Below are positions 1 through 8,708 of a DNA stretch of 40,368 bases, in pieces. Origin of the DNA: Sedimentisphaerales bacterium (GTDB lineage: Bacteria > Planctomycetota > Phycisphaerae > Sedimentisphaerales > SM23-30). Positions within the stretch are counted from its first letter, which is position 1. Each line of letters opens with the position of its first letter. The stretch spans positions 1 to 40,368 of the forward strand of contig JAFGHE010000141.1 in assembly GCA_016930295.1 (NCBI GenBank). Direction: 5' to 3'. The notes below the pieces were generated by a model. The model saw nothing but the letters and a program-made list of their open reading frames with translations. It ran no database searches and was not told the DNA's origin. The translations under genes and the position numbers were made by a program.

Positions 1-527
1 ATAATGGGGCAGGTTTCATCAGCAAGGAGCTGGAAGAGATAACCGTCCAGCAGGCCGGTGGGCAGCCAGTATTGCGCCAGTTTTTCCGGACCGATATCCC
101 ACAGCATTAACGGTTCCGGCGTGGCATTATAGTTCGAATCGGTGGGAGCGGTAAAAACAGCGATCGTGACCTGGCCCCTGATCTGGATGGTCTCAAAATT
201 ATTATTCAATGGAATCACGCGCAATATAAAACGGCGGGGTTTTTCGATATCATTCAATTCGCTCGCGTCTTTGACATAACTCAAGAGAAGTTCGGATATC
301 AGATTGTTGGAAGAAGGCGAGTCCTGGTTCTGGCAGGAGGATAACAGGTTTTGTCCCAATTGAGGGTTCAGGGCCATATTGGTCGTTATAATGGGATCAG
401 CCAATGTTTTAGCCGGAGACTTGTTTTGTTTCTGACAGCCGCTGACAAGCATTACACCAGCGATGGAAAGGCATAACGGGATATACTCGATAATGAATTT
501 ATTTGACTGCTTTAACGGGAATATCAT
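1..527 (-). CDS. Predicted lipoprotein, 3' end outside window (partial)
   Basis: Reading the minus strand from an ATG at 525-527 gives an open frame that runs off the left edge without a stop, so at least 175 residues are present. The N-terminus has lysines at about residues 6 and 10, a hydrophobic stretch, then LVSGC, a good lipobox with Cys at about residue 29, so it is probably a lipid-anchored exported protein. The mature part is unrecognised; it contains an FILRVIPLNN-type strand and a WLPTGLLDGYLF segment that suggest a beta-rich domain. The start lies inside the 3' end of the GspC/PilP-like gene (overlap about 29 bp), which points to translational coupling and membership of the secretion operon. 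It could be a secretion accessory lipoprotein, but that rests on position only. Confidence 0.6.
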   Translation of the reverse strand, partial: MIFPLKQSNKFIIEYIPLCLSIAGVMLVSGCQKQNKSPAKTLADPIITTNMALNPQLGQNLLSSCQNQDSPSSNNLISELLLSYVKDASELNDIEKPRRFILRVIPLNNNFETIQIRGQVTIAVFTAPTDSNYNATPEPLMLWDIGPEKLAQYWLPTGLLDGYLFQLLADETCPI

Positions 528-1197
528 ATTCAAAACCATCCTCGTAGCGTAATCTGACTTTGCCCGGTTCTATATTGACTATTTCGGTGTTTCCCAGTTT
601 TTCGCCAATCTCCATCCGGTACGATCGTCCCTGGAAAATGATATAGGCGAACGCAATTTCCGGCAGCACTTTTGTACCAATGAGTTCATAATCGCTGCCA
701 AATCCGCGTAAACGAGCCAGCGCGTCATCACTGGTTTCTCCGATATCAATTCGTGCTGATTGATTTCCATATTCGCAGCGGATATAGGTGGGATAAATTT
801 CTTTGATAGTCAGGATGTCCTCTATCACATCTCCGACTTTAGACATTCTGGGTTCGCTGGGCTTTTCAAACTGCAGGTGAGCCCGGGGTCCGGCTTCGGT
901 GTTATCATAAGCAACAAAAGTAAAAGGCCGTTTTAAAGGCACCGGTCCGGGTTCGCGCAAGGGAGTTTTCTGAGGCAGAGTTCGGGTATAGGTCGGGGGA
1001 GTGCGTCCCGGTTGGAAGATATTTTTCTGAATAATAGCGGTCTTCATTTTTTCAGGGGTAAGACGGTTTTCCCGGCCGGCGATACCCGGCAGAGAGAGTC
1101 CCAACACCAGTAGTCCAAATCCCAGTCCTAAAAGGACACGCCCGGATATAATACGCATCGGGGAATAATTAAGTGATATCATGTTTTTACTCTCCAT
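499..1197 (-). CDS. GspC/PilP-like secretion or pilus assembly protein
   Basis: This 232-residue protein has one N-terminal membrane segment (about residues 17-40, GRVLLGLGFGLLVLGLSLPG), then a linker with KNIFQP, similar in kind to the short motif following the membrane anchor of GspC proteins, then a Pro-rich stretch and two beta-rich halves. Each half contains a 'KVGDVIEDILTIKEIYP' or 'EKLGNTEIVNIEPGKV' type segment, the pattern of the small homology-region/PilP beta domain. It is the fourth gene after the ATPase and overlaps both neighbours (1187-1197 upstream, about 29 bp downstream), so it is clearly in the operon. The family call is from architecture and position; sequence alone leaves GspC versus PilP open. 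Alternative downstream Met codons exist at residues 6 and 14. Confidence 0.55.
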   Translation of the reverse strand: MESKNMISLNYSPMRIISGRVLLGLGFGLLVLGLSLPGIAGRENRLTPEKMKTAIIQKNIFQPGRTPPTYTRTLPQKTPLREPGPVPLKRPFTFVAYDNTEAGPRAHLQFEKPSEPRMSKVGDVIEDILTIKEIYPTYIRCEYGNQSARIDIGETSDDALARLRGFGSDYELIGTKVLPEIAFAYIIFQGRSYRMEIGEKLGNTEIVNIEPGKVRLRYEDGFEYDIPVKAVK

Positions 1198-1771
1198 CTG
1201 TAGAGGTGTCTCCGGCCGGTTGAGCGGTGGCCGGGGTGGAAACCGTCATTTTTACCATTAAATCCTGGGGCCGGCCGGGAAGTGGGGCTTTACGCTTGGT
1301 TATCTCAATCCTGTCGATATGCAGGAGGGTGTCGGAACTGTCTATCTGGGCCAGAAATTCCACCAGATCCTCCAGGTCGACCGGAAAGGTCAGCTTATAG
1401 CTTAGCACCTGAAAATCGTTATTCTCATCCATAAGCCGTCCGACGGACGGTACACTCAGGTCCGTAAAGTCAAAATCCCTCTGGGCCTCTAATCCCTGTA
1501 GATAGCCCATAAAATTAGTCTGTCTGTCCTCTATGAGTTCATTTTTAAAATCACTTATGCTGTTCCATTTCTTAATATATTCCTGATTATTCAGTATTTC
1601 TGTAGTCGCGTTTTGCAGGTCAAATTTACATTGTTCAATCTGGCTGTCCAGGTCATCCATATAATTCAACATTTTCTGGACTGCCGTTTTCCCTGCCAGC
1701 AGGCCTGCTATCAGAATCAGTAGTATTATCAAGGTCGATTTTCTAACAGGATTTCTCATGGTTTTATTCAC
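1187..1771 (-). CDS. PilO/GspM-like inner-membrane assembly protein
   Basis: A 194-residue protein with a short basic N-terminus, one membrane helix (about residues 12-30), a predicted coiled coil (about 33-65, MLNYMDDLDSQIEQCKFDL region) and a C-terminal alpha/beta domain ending in a Thr/Pro/Asp-rich tail. This is the layout of PilO and GspM, which bridge the PilM/N or GspL platform to outer components. Its start overlaps the stop of the PilM-PilN fusion by 4 bp and its own end overlaps the next gene by 11 bp, so co-translation is likely. The assignment is by architecture and gene order; primary sequence similarity in this family is low. Confidence 0.6.
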   Translation of the reverse strand: MNKTMRNPVRKSTLIILLILIAGLLAGKTAVQKMLNYMDDLDSQIEQCKFDLQNATTEILNNQEYIKKWNSISDFKNELIEDRQTNFMGYLQGLEAQRDFDFTDLSVPSVGRLMDENNDFQVLSYKLTFPVDLEDLVEFLAQIDSSDTLLHIDRIEITKRKAPLPGRPQDLMVKMTVSTPATAQPAGDTSTDGE

Positions 1772-3294
1772 CTGGTCATCTGACGTAAATTACACGTAAC
1801 GGAAAAACTCAGAGGATATAAAACATCACTGACTTCGCGTGTCTGGGAGCCGGCCATTTTGGCTTCCTGAAATATATCGGAAGCATTCAGACGCTCGATA
1901 AATTCCGTCAAGACATCACCCTGACTGACTCGACCGGTGATGTTTATATCCGAAGCTGTTACTGATATCGATGATTTATGTCCCACGATAGTCAAGGAGG
2001 TAATATAGCAATCGCTGGTATCAGGCATCAGTTGATTTATTTCATAGAGTATCCCCAGATAAGACAGACGATAACCGCCTTGGGCCGCGGGCAGATAAGA
2101 ACGGAACAGCTCCCAGTTACGTCGGGCAAGGTCCATTTGTTTGAGATCCGGTTGCATACGGGTTATCTGATTCATCAGGTCGTCACGTTCGAGAATTTTC
2201 TGTTGCACCAGTGTCATCCACATACCCAGCAGGATGGCCATCGCTATAAATAGTATTAAGATGAGTGGTTTCCAGGAAATGGGTTTTTTCTTTCGGGCCC
2301 GGACACTCTGGGGGTGGAGGAAGTTAAACCAGGTGGGCGTGACGGATAAACCATCCAGAGCCGCGCCAATAGCAGGCTGAAAATCAGACACGTCTGTTTG
2401 CTGGTCCCGGGAGCCGGCCCAGGATAATCCTGCTAAAGGTGAACAGAGTGACGTCTCTACCGATAGGCTGTTCTGCAGCTCCAGGGAAATACTATCCAAA
2501 CGGTCAGCCATGGACCTGTCACCGCCAATAAATATTTTTCGGGGAGAATAATCCGGTTTCGTCAGGGCCAATGTATTAAATACCCGTCGTAAGGGTACCG
2601 ACCAGGTTTGGCTGGTGATATCGTTATTATTTTGTTCGGGTAAAAAATAGTGTGTTTGTAATGCTATCAAGCCGGAGGAATCAATCAGGGCGATTTGTCC
2701 CTGGTCCGATTCCAGATAGACCACGGCTATGGTTAGGTCCCGGGCATCCAGCCAGTTGAATAACAAACCGTTGATCGCCGAGAGAGAACGAAGTTCCAGG
2801 GAATGAAGTTTGATGCCTGCCGCAACGGACAATTCCTGGGAAAAGCGGACCACGGATTGTTGTGCGGCTCCCAGTAAAAACAGGCTTCCGTTCCTGTCCT
2901 TATCTGCAGGTGACGGATAGTGAAGATTTCCTTTCCAGAAATCAAGGATCATGCCTTCGTTGGGTACCAGCATGGATTCCTTTGAAGTCTGAATAATGCG
3001 TTCCACGTCCGCTTTGCTTAAATGGCCGTTATTTTTGCCGAGATGTTCCCTGACACTATCAGGAGTGATTTTTCTGATAAAACCCTGTTGTCCCGGCATG
3101 TTTAACACAGCCTTGTACTTGAGCCATCCGTTTTCATCCAGGGCGGCAGCGATTAATTGGCCCAGGAGATGCGGGTCCTGAGTGTGGGTTGGATCCAGGG
3201 GAACAGACAGAGGGGGTTCGATGATAACACCAGCCCTGCGTTTACGCAGGTTCACGACTCTGATGGAAGAATGTGTAATATCGATACCAAGCAT
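1768..3294 (-). CDS. PilM-PilN fusion (GspL-like) cytoplasmic/inner-membrane platform protein
   Basis: A 508-residue protein. Residues 1 to about 330 begin with MLGIDITHSSIRVVNL and include IALIDSSG- and KIFIGGD-type segments, matching the actin-like fold of PilM/GspL. A single membrane helix follows at about 342-362 (LILILFIAMAILLGMWMTL), then a coiled coil and a C-terminal domain of the PilN type (MPDTSDCYITSLTIVGHK...ITGRVSQGDVL). In type IV pilus systems PilM and PilN are separate; type II GspL joins a cytoplasmic actin-like part to a periplasmic domain. The gene lies 7 bp after the ATPase stop and overlaps the next gene by 4 bp. It probably recruits the ATPase to the membrane. Confidence 0.7.
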   Translation of the reverse strand: MLGIDITHSSIRVVNLRKRRAGVIIEPPLSVPLDPTHTQDPHLLGQLIAAALDENGWLKYKAVLNMPGQQGFIRKITPDSVREHLGKNNGHLSKADVERIIQTSKESMLVPNEGMILDFWKGNLHYPSPADKDRNGSLFLLGAAQQSVVRFSQELSVAAGIKLHSLELRSLSAINGLLFNWLDARDLTIAVVYLESDQGQIALIDSSGLIALQTHYFLPEQNNNDITSQTWSVPLRRVFNTLALTKPDYSPRKIFIGGDRSMADRLDSISLELQNSLSVETSLCSPLAGLSWAGSRDQQTDVSDFQPAIGAALDGLSVTPTWFNFLHPQSVRARKKKPISWKPLILILFIAMAILLGMWMTLVQQKILERDDLMNQITRMQPDLKQMDLARRNWELFRSYLPAAQGGYRLSYLGILYEINQLMPDTSDCYITSLTIVGHKSSISVTASDINITGRVSQGDVLTEFIERLNASDIFQEAKMAGSQTREVSDVLYPLSFSVTCNLRQMTR

Positions 3295-3301
3295 ATTTAG
3301 C

Positions 3302-5074
3302 CTATTTATTCATCTCGGTCTGCATATCTATGGTTTCATCCCGAGCCACCCGATACACTTCCGCCAGGGAGGTTAATCCGTGATTTACTTTTTCCAGGCC
3401 GCTTTGCTGGAGGGTTTTCATGCCAATGGCCAGGGCGGCACTGCGGATTTGTTCGGTATTGCCATGATTGAGGATGATCTGTCTTATAGTGTCATTTAAG
3501 GTAAACATTTCAAAAATAGCGGTGCGGCCCTTAAAGCCGGTCATACTACAGGAAGGGCAGCCGTTCGATTTATAGACGGTTCCCTGCCCTAAAGCTTCCA
3601 GGTCGTCCCAGGGAAGAAAATCGGTCGACTCCGCGGGTTTTCGGCAGTGGGTGCATAGCAGACGGACTAATCGTTGTGCTATAACGGCCTCCAGGGCGGA
3701 AGAGACCAGATAAGGCTCCAGGCCCATTTCCAGAAGTCGTATGGGAGCGGAAGGCGCGTCATTGGTATGCAGGGTAGAGAACACCAGGTGGCCGGTCATG
3801 GCAGCGGATATGGCAATTTGCGCAGTGCTCCGGTCCCGGATTTCACCTACCATGATGACATCCGGGTCATGACGAAGGATGCTGCGGAGCATATTAGCGA
3901 AATCCAGGCCGATCTGAGGTTTGACTTGTATCTGGGTAATGCCTTCCAGTTGATATTCAATGGGATCTTCGATGGTGATGATTTTACATATCTGATTGTT
4001 GATTTCATTGAGGGAGGCATAGAGGGTGGTCGTTTTACCGCTGCCGGTGGGCCCGGTTACCAGAATCACGCCATGGGAAAGGGTCAGGATATGCTTATAT
4101 AATCTCATATAATCGTCAGAGAGGCCAAGATGGCCGAGTTTACGAAATGCCACCTGTTTGTCAAGCAGACGCAGGGCCAGCCCCTGTCCGAACATGGTGG
4201 GTAAAACCGAGACTCTTACATCTACCGGTCTGCCCACAACCTGCAGGCGAATCTGTCCATCCTGGGGTAATCTTTTCTCGGCGATATCCATATGGGCCAT
4301 GATTTTAATACGTGAAATAATAGCGGCTTCCAGGTGTTTGAGTTTTTCCGGCACTGGTTCCCTGCGTAAAATACCATCCACGCGAAATCGTATACGCATA
4401 TCTTTCTCAAACGGTTCTAAATGAATGTCTGAAGCTCCCATTTTAACGGCTTCTAAGAGAAGTTGATTAACGAACCGGATAATAGCCGCATCTTCGTCAC
4501 TGGATTCATCCCGGGAGAGATCGACAATTTCAGGTGCCAGGATCATGACTTCCTTTTGAGTGCCTGATTCATCGAGAATATCCTGAACCGTATCAGCGCC
4601 GATGCCGTAGAGCGATTTTATCATTAAAGCGATATCGCTGGGTTGGCCCAGACGGCCGACAATCGTAAACGGTTGCTGCAAACGATTAGGAATATCCCGA
4701 TTATCCTCCAGCAGCATTGCCAGTTCCTGGCATTTTTCAAACTGTCGGGGGTCAGCCAGAGCGATCTCCAGTTGGTTACCTTTCAGGCTCAGCGGTACGA
4801 TTGAATGTTCATGGGCTATACGAGCAGGTAGAATTTTAGCCAGTCCTGGCTCTAAGTGTAACTGATGCGGATCGACGAGTTCGACCTGCAGAAATTCAGC
4901 CAGTGATTTCCATAGTTTATTTTCTAATTCCGGATGATGGCGCAGGAGACGATAATAAATTGGCTCAGCCGTGGCGGATGGCAGTTTTTCAGATGGTTCA
5001 GAGGCATTGACGGCCTCAAATTCATCTGGAGTCAAGATATTCTTTTGGATTAAGAAAGTGTCTAAATTTTTCAT
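3302..5074 (-). CDS. gspE: GspE/PilB-type secretion/pilus extension ATPase
   Basis: A 590-residue hexameric-type ATPase. An N-terminal T2SSE_N-like domain (about residues 40-150) precedes the catalytic core. GPTGSGKTTT at about 340-349 is the Walker A motif, DPDVIMVGEIRD at about 403-414 is the Walker B region, STLHTND lies in the His box, and two CxxC pairs (CTHC about 473, CPSC about 505) form the family zinc site. It powers pseudopilus or pilus assembly from the cytoplasmic face. It is the first gene of a five-gene minus-strand operon; a promoter with an extended -10 sits about 45-70 bp upstream. The start ATG at 5072-5074 gives the usual family length. GspE versus PilB cannot be settled without the pilin genes. 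Confidence 0.9.
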   Translation of the reverse strand: MKNLDTFLIQKNILTPDEFEAVNASEPSEKLPSATAEPIYYRLLRHHPELENKLWKSLAEFLQVELVDPHQLHLEPGLAKILPARIAHEHSIVPLSLKGNQLEIALADPRQFEKCQELAMLLEDNRDIPNRLQQPFTIVGRLGQPSDIALMIKSLYGIGADTVQDILDESGTQKEVMILAPEIVDLSRDESSDEDAAIIRFVNQLLLEAVKMGASDIHLEPFEKDMRIRFRVDGILRREPVPEKLKHLEAAIISRIKIMAHMDIAEKRLPQDGQIRLQVVGRPVDVRVSVLPTMFGQGLALRLLDKQVAFRKLGHLGLSDDYMRLYKHILTLSHGVILVTGPTGSGKTTTLYASLNEINNQICKIITIEDPIEYQLEGITQIQVKPQIGLDFANMLRSILRHDPDVIMVGEIRDRSTAQIAISAAMTGHLVFSTLHTNDAPSAPIRLLEMGLEPYLVSSALEAVIAQRLVRLLCTHCRKPAESTDFLPWDDLEALGQGTVYKSNGCPSCSMTGFKGRTAIFEMFTLNDTIRQIILNHGNTEQIRSAALAIGMKTLQQSGLEKVNHGLTSLAEVYRVARDETIDMQTEMNK

Positions 5075-5117
5075 AAGTTAGTTGTTGCCTGTAAATTATG
5101 GATTTGAGATTGCATGT

Positions 5118-5146
5118 ATTATAACAAATCCTGAGAAGTAACACAA
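5118..5146 (-). promoter_or_regulatory. Sigma70-type promoter of the secretion operon
   Basis: On the minus strand there is TTGTGT (5141-5146), a 17-bp spacer, then TATAAT (5118-5123) preceded by TGT, an extended -10. The -10 is a perfect consensus and the -35 matches 3 of 6. It lies about 45 bp upstream of the gspE-like start, the right place and direction. Not tested by any model. Confidence 0.5.
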
Positions 5147-5471
5147 CGCTGGTAAAAGCAACCAGTGTGAAATAAACAGAAACACTATACCCAAAATTCT
5201 TTTACCCAGGCGGGTATAACAATTAGTCTGTTGAATTCGGATTGCTTAAACTGTGTTTTAGGAATAAATATTTAATAGTAATTATCCATTTTACAGGCAT
5301 TTTCGTCAAGTGTTTGCTGGAAAGCTTTTAGAATTACCCTGGAATCATCTTGCAAAATGGGAAGGTTTATTTAAACTTGCGTTCTGTCATCACGAGATAG
5401 CGAAGGATTCGCTGGAGAATTTATTAACTTTATGTTTAACAATTAGTTAGGTTAGGTAAAGGAGTGCCTCA
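5147..5471. other. Divergent intergenic region with a short hairpin
   Basis: Most of this AT-rich stretch between the minus-strand secretion operon and the plus-strand thymidylate-synthase-like gene shows no open frame or RNA gene. A 6-bp perfect stem, AGCGAA-GGA-TTCGCT, lies at 5399-5413 within a TGTCATCACGAG...GCGAAGGATTCGC context, which recalls GTCATTGCGAGCGAAG-type dispersed repeats seen in many genomes. AAAGGAG at 5458-5464 is the ribosome binding site of the next gene, with 7-bp spacing. I found no convincing promoter for that gene. Confidence 0.4.
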
Positions 5472-6362
5472 ATGACAACCATATGTATGGAAACCGGAAA
5501 CATCCCAGTATTAACGATTGATGCCGAGTGTCTGCCGGAAGCGTGGGAAAAGGCTGTTTTAGCCGTCTGGCACCAGGGAATCGAGGTAAAAACCGAATAT
5601 GACAAGCCGGAGGACCCGCTCAGCCGGGATGCAACGGTTGTAATAACTGTGGATAATCCCTTTGCTGAGCCGCGTATCCATAAGAATTTTCCGGGTGGTC
5701 CGGAAGAACTGGAGGCTTACCGCCAGGAAGTCTGTTATGGCATTCATGATCACTGGATTGACCCGGCTGCCGGGAAATGGACCTACACCTACCATGAGCG
5801 ATTGTTTGCTTACAGTCCGACCGATGATCTAATCAAGGCGAAACCCCGTGTTTTTTTCCCAATAAATCAGATTGATTATATTGTGAATAAATGCAGTGAG
5901 ACTTTTTATACGCGCCGAGCCCAGGCTATTACCTGGATGCCCACGGCGGATCCGGTAACTACTGATCCTCCCTGTCTGCAGAGGTTATGGTTTCGTATAA
6001 TTGAAGGTGCAGGCGGAGAGCTGGTCTTGAATATGAATTCGCATTGGCGCAGCCGGGATCTGTATAAAGCATGGTTTATGAATGTGTATGCGCTTACGGA
6101 TTTGCAGCGGATAGTGGCGGAGCGAATCAGTGAAAAAATTGGTCGAACGGTGAAAGTCGGTCGTTATGTGGATATTACTGATTCACTTCATATCTACGGC
6201 AGTTACTTTAAGGAGGCGCTGCCGGAAATCGAAAAAATGGCGGACGGCGATTATACCCGGCGGTCCTGGTCCAGCGATCATCCGGCATTCCAGATGATGA
6301 CCCAGGAGGCCCGGGAAAAATTAGCCCAGGATCCTGACTGGTACGCTAAAGGAAAAGGGTAA
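5472..6362 (+). CDS. Divergent thymidylate synthase (ThyA)-family protein
   Basis: A 296-residue protein of the thymidylate synthase fold, which methylates dUMP using methylene-tetrahydrofolate. Visible family positions are PPC with candidate nucleophile Cys168, the phosphate-binding RSxD motif (Arg193, Ser194, Asp196), and HIY (His240, Tyr242), which matches the DxHxY segment. Counting from RSxD, Asn204 falls on the E. coli Asn177 position that selects uracil over cytosine, which argues against a dCMP hydroxymethylase. It is unusual otherwise: PPCL replaces PPCH, the usual FNIASYAL reads FMNVYAL, and about 100 N-terminal residues diverge strongly. AAAGGAG at 7-bp spacing supports the ATG. 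It is monocistronic and followed by a repeat element. Activity as a true dTMP synthase is likely but not certain. Confidence 0.65.
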   Translation: MTTICMETGNIPVLTIDAECLPEAWEKAVLAVWHQGIEVKTEYDKPEDPLSRDATVVITVDNPFAEPRIHKNFPGGPEELEAYRQEVCYGIHDHWIDPAAGKWTYTYHERLFAYSPTDDLIKAKPRVFFPINQIDYIVNKCSETFYTRRAQAITWMPTADPVTTDPPCLQRLWFRIIEGAGGELVLNMNSHWRSRDLYKAWFMNVYALTDLQRIVAERISEKIGRTVKVGRYVDITDSLHIYGSYFKEALPEIEKMADGDYTRRSWSSDHPAFQMMTQEAREKLAQDPDWYAKGKG

Positions 6363-6383
6363 AGGCAGATTTTTGCGTACTGT

Positions 6384-6484
6384 CTTCTAGGTGCCACTGT
6401 CAAAAGTGGATATTGGCACTTAAAACCGTTGTTTTTAATCCAGAAACAAGCGTTCGCAATACTTTTGACGCCGGCGTCCTTCTA
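6384..6484 (+). repeat. MITE-like element, copy 1, with 6-bp flanking direct repeats
   Basis: The element core is 6390-6478 (89 bp). Its left end GGTGCCACTGTCAAAAGT and the complement of its right end, GACGCCGGCGTCAAAAGT, match at 13 of 18 positions. It is flanked by exact direct repeats CTTCTA at 6384-6389 and 6479-6484, a candidate target-site duplication. A related element lies at 38017-38106, with near-identical ends, almost the same length and a diverged middle. Strand is given as the orientation with the TGCCAC end first. It begins 28 bp after the stop of the thymidylate-synthase-like gene. It has no coding capacity, so it would depend on a transposase elsewhere. Confidence 0.7.
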
Positions 6485-6645
6485 AGAAAATTGAAGCTTT
6501 TCGTTAGTTTTTAATAGGAAACTTTTGGGTTCTACTTTGGGTGGGCTCTGTTTTGGTATGTGTAAGACATTTGCACAGCGGGGTTTGTGAGTAATGCAGG
6601 TTGGAGCCGGGGATTATGGCTGGTGTTAAGATTTTAAAATTCTTT
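6485..6645. other. Intergenic DNA, no gene seen
   Basis: This is the remainder of the spacer between the repeat element and the pckG promoter. It is T- and G-rich on the plus strand with no open frame of note, no clear hairpin and no RNA gene that I can recognise. Confidence 0.4.
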
Positions 6646-6674
6646 TTGACTTATCCCTATCTATTTGATAGTAT
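6646..6674 (+). promoter_or_regulatory. Candidate sigma70 promoter of pckG
   Basis: TTGACT (6646-6651) is followed after exactly 17 bp by TAGTAT (6669-6674). The -35 matches consensus at 5 of 6 and the -10 at 4 of 6. It would give a leader of about 85 nt before the pckG start. A second TATAAT at 6740-6745 lies closer to the gene but lacks a -35 partner. Confidence 0.4.
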
Positions 6675-6765
6675 TTGGAGATTTTACGCGTTGTTTGCGC
6701 GGTAGTTGGATGGCGATAAGTCGTTCTGATGGAATAAGTTATAATTAAATAGTAAGGAGAAAATG

Positions 6766-8568
6766 ATGGCGCTGACTCAGCATGAGGAGTTGAATCACTG
6801 GATTGAACAGATGGCACAGATGTGTCAGCCTGACGAGATCATTTTAATTGACGGCAGTGAGCAGCAGAAGCAGCAGTTGACCGAAGAGGCCTGTTCAACA
6901 GGTGAATTAATTAAGCTCAATCAGGAGAAATTGCCTGGCTGCTTATATCATCGTACAGCTCAGAACGATGTGGCGCGTACGGAAAATTTGACTTTTATCT
7001 GTACCAGGCTCAAGGATGATGCAGGCCCGAACAATAACTGGATGTCTCCGGAAGAAGGGTATCGTCGTGCCGGTGAAATTTTTCAGGATTCCATGAAGGG
7101 TCGCACGATGTATGTTATCCCGTTTTCGATGGGGCCGGTGGGTTCGCCGTTTAGTAAAGTCGGTGTCGAGCTTACGGATAGTATCTATGTTGTTTTGAAC
7201 ATGCTGATTATGACCCGTGCCGGTCAGGAAGTACTGGAAGCTATGGGTGTTGGTGGTGAGTTTACTAAATGTCTGCATGGAAAAGCTGAACGTGAATTAG
7301 ATAAACGGCTGATTATTCATTTTCCCGAGGATAATACCATATGGAGTGTAGGCAGTGGTTATGGCGGAAATGTTCTTTTGGGTAAAAAATGCCTGGCCTT
7401 ACGTATTGCTTCATTTCTTGCCCGGCAGGAGATGTGGCTGGCTGAGCATATGCTGATATTAGGTATTGAAGAGCCCTCCGGTCGGATCGAATATCTGGCG
7501 GCGGCCTTTCCCAGTGCCTGCGGCAAGACGAATCTGGCCATGCTCATCCCGCCGGAAGGGCTACAGGTCAAGGGGTATCGTATCTGGACCGTGGGTGATG
7601 ATATAGCCTGGATGCGTGTGGATACGGATGGTAAACTCTGGGCCATCAACCCGGAAAAAGGATTTTTCGGTGTGGTGCCGGGGACCAACTCAAAGACGAA
7701 TCCAAGTGCAGTTGAGAGTATCAAGAAAAACACAATTTTTACGAATGTGGTATTGAATCCCGACGGAACAGTATGGTGGGAAGGCTGCGATGATGAGCCG
7801 GTGGCAGAAGGGGCTCTGGACTGGAAGGGTAATCCCTGGAAGCCGGGAATGAAAGATGAAGATGGCAACCCCATCCCGGGTGCTCATCCCAACAGTCGAT
7901 TCACCGCTCCCTTGGAGCAGTGTCCATCGCATTCATTCCGGCTGGATCATCATCATGGTGTGAATATAACTGCGATTATTTTTGGCGGTCGTCGGGCGCA
8001 ACTGGCGCCGCTGGTTTACCAGGCGTTTGACTGGAAGCACGGCGTTTATATGGGTGCTACCATGGCCAGCGAGCGCACGGCGGCTCAATACGGCAAGCAG
8101 GGTGAGGTCCGGCGCGATCCCATGGCCATGTTACCGTTCTGCGGGTACAATATGGCGGATTACTTTGAACATTGGCTGCGTATGGGAGTTCGGATGCGCT
8201 GGCAGCCGAAAATATTCAATGTGAACTGGTTTCGCCAGGATGAAAACGGAGAGTATCTCTGGCCCGGTTTCGGCGAGAATCTGCGGATTCTGGAATGGAT
8301 ACTGGCCCGCTGTCGGGGCGAAGTGGATGGTGTAAAAACCGCTATAGGCTTTATTCCCAAGATCGATGATATTGACATGACCGGTTTGAATATCCCCCGT
8401 TCAGACATGGAAAAACTCTTCAAGATTGATCCCGAGGCGTGGCAGCAGGAGATGGACAGTGTCGCGGAGTTCTTTAAGAAATTTGGTGATCGGTTACCCC
8501 TGGAACTCTGGGCCCAGCATGAAGCTCTGGCCCGCCGGTTCGGAGAACTCGGCGGTTCCAAGTCTTAA
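6766..8568 (+). CDS. pckG: Phosphoenolpyruvate carboxykinase (GTP)
   Basis: A 600-residue enzyme that interconverts oxaloacetate and PEP with GTP/GDP in the cytoplasm, a gluconeogenic or anaplerotic step. FPSACGKTNLAML at about residue 248 is the P-loop (kinase-1) motif with the reactive Cys typical of the GTP class. Further class features are ERTAAQYGKQG, the MLPFCGYNMADYFEHWL block and a C-terminal FNVNWFRQDENGEYLWPGFGEN segment. Length matches the family (about 600). AAGGAG at 6754-6759 sits 3 bp before the ATG at 6763 and 6 bp before the ATG at 6766, so I chose the second; the difference is one residue. It is transcribed alone. Confidence 0.96.
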   Translation: MALTQHEELNHWIEQMAQMCQPDEIILIDGSEQQKQQLTEEACSTGELIKLNQEKLPGCLYHRTAQNDVARTENLTFICTRLKDDAGPNNNWMSPEEGYRRAGEIFQDSMKGRTMYVIPFSMGPVGSPFSKVGVELTDSIYVVLNMLIMTRAGQEVLEAMGVGGEFTKCLHGKAERELDKRLIIHFPEDNTIWSVGSGYGGNVLLGKKCLALRIASFLARQEMWLAEHMLILGIEEPSGRIEYLAAAFPSACGKTNLAMLIPPEGLQVKGYRIWTVGDDIAWMRVDTDGKLWAINPEKGFFGVVPGTNSKTNPSAVESIKKNTIFTNVVLNPDGTVWWEGCDDEPVAEGALDWKGNPWKPGMKDEDGNPIPGAHPNSRFTAPLEQCPSHSFRLDHHHGVNITAIIFGGRRAQLAPLVYQAFDWKHGVYMGATMASERTAAQYGKQGEVRRDPMAMLPFCGYNMADYFEHWLRMGVRMRWQPKIFNVNWFRQDENGEYLWPGFGENLRILEWILARCRGEVDGVKTAIGFIPKIDDIDMTGLNIPRSDMEKLFKIDPEAWQQEMDSVAEFFKKFGDRLPLELWAQHEALARRFGELGGSKS

Positions 8569-8708
8569 GAATTGCCTTACTGGATAATAGATCAGATTAT
8601 TAATTATAGAAGAGACCGATAAGCAAAGTCTGAGAAAAGTGGTGTTTTATAACAAGGGGAAATTATTCGATTAAAAATTATCCTGAAGCTGTCCGATGAT
8701 TATAATAG

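Noticed and set aside
6740-6745. TATAAT just before pckG as its main -10
   Set aside because: No -35 at 16-18 bp and no TGn extension; the pair at 6646-6674 is better.
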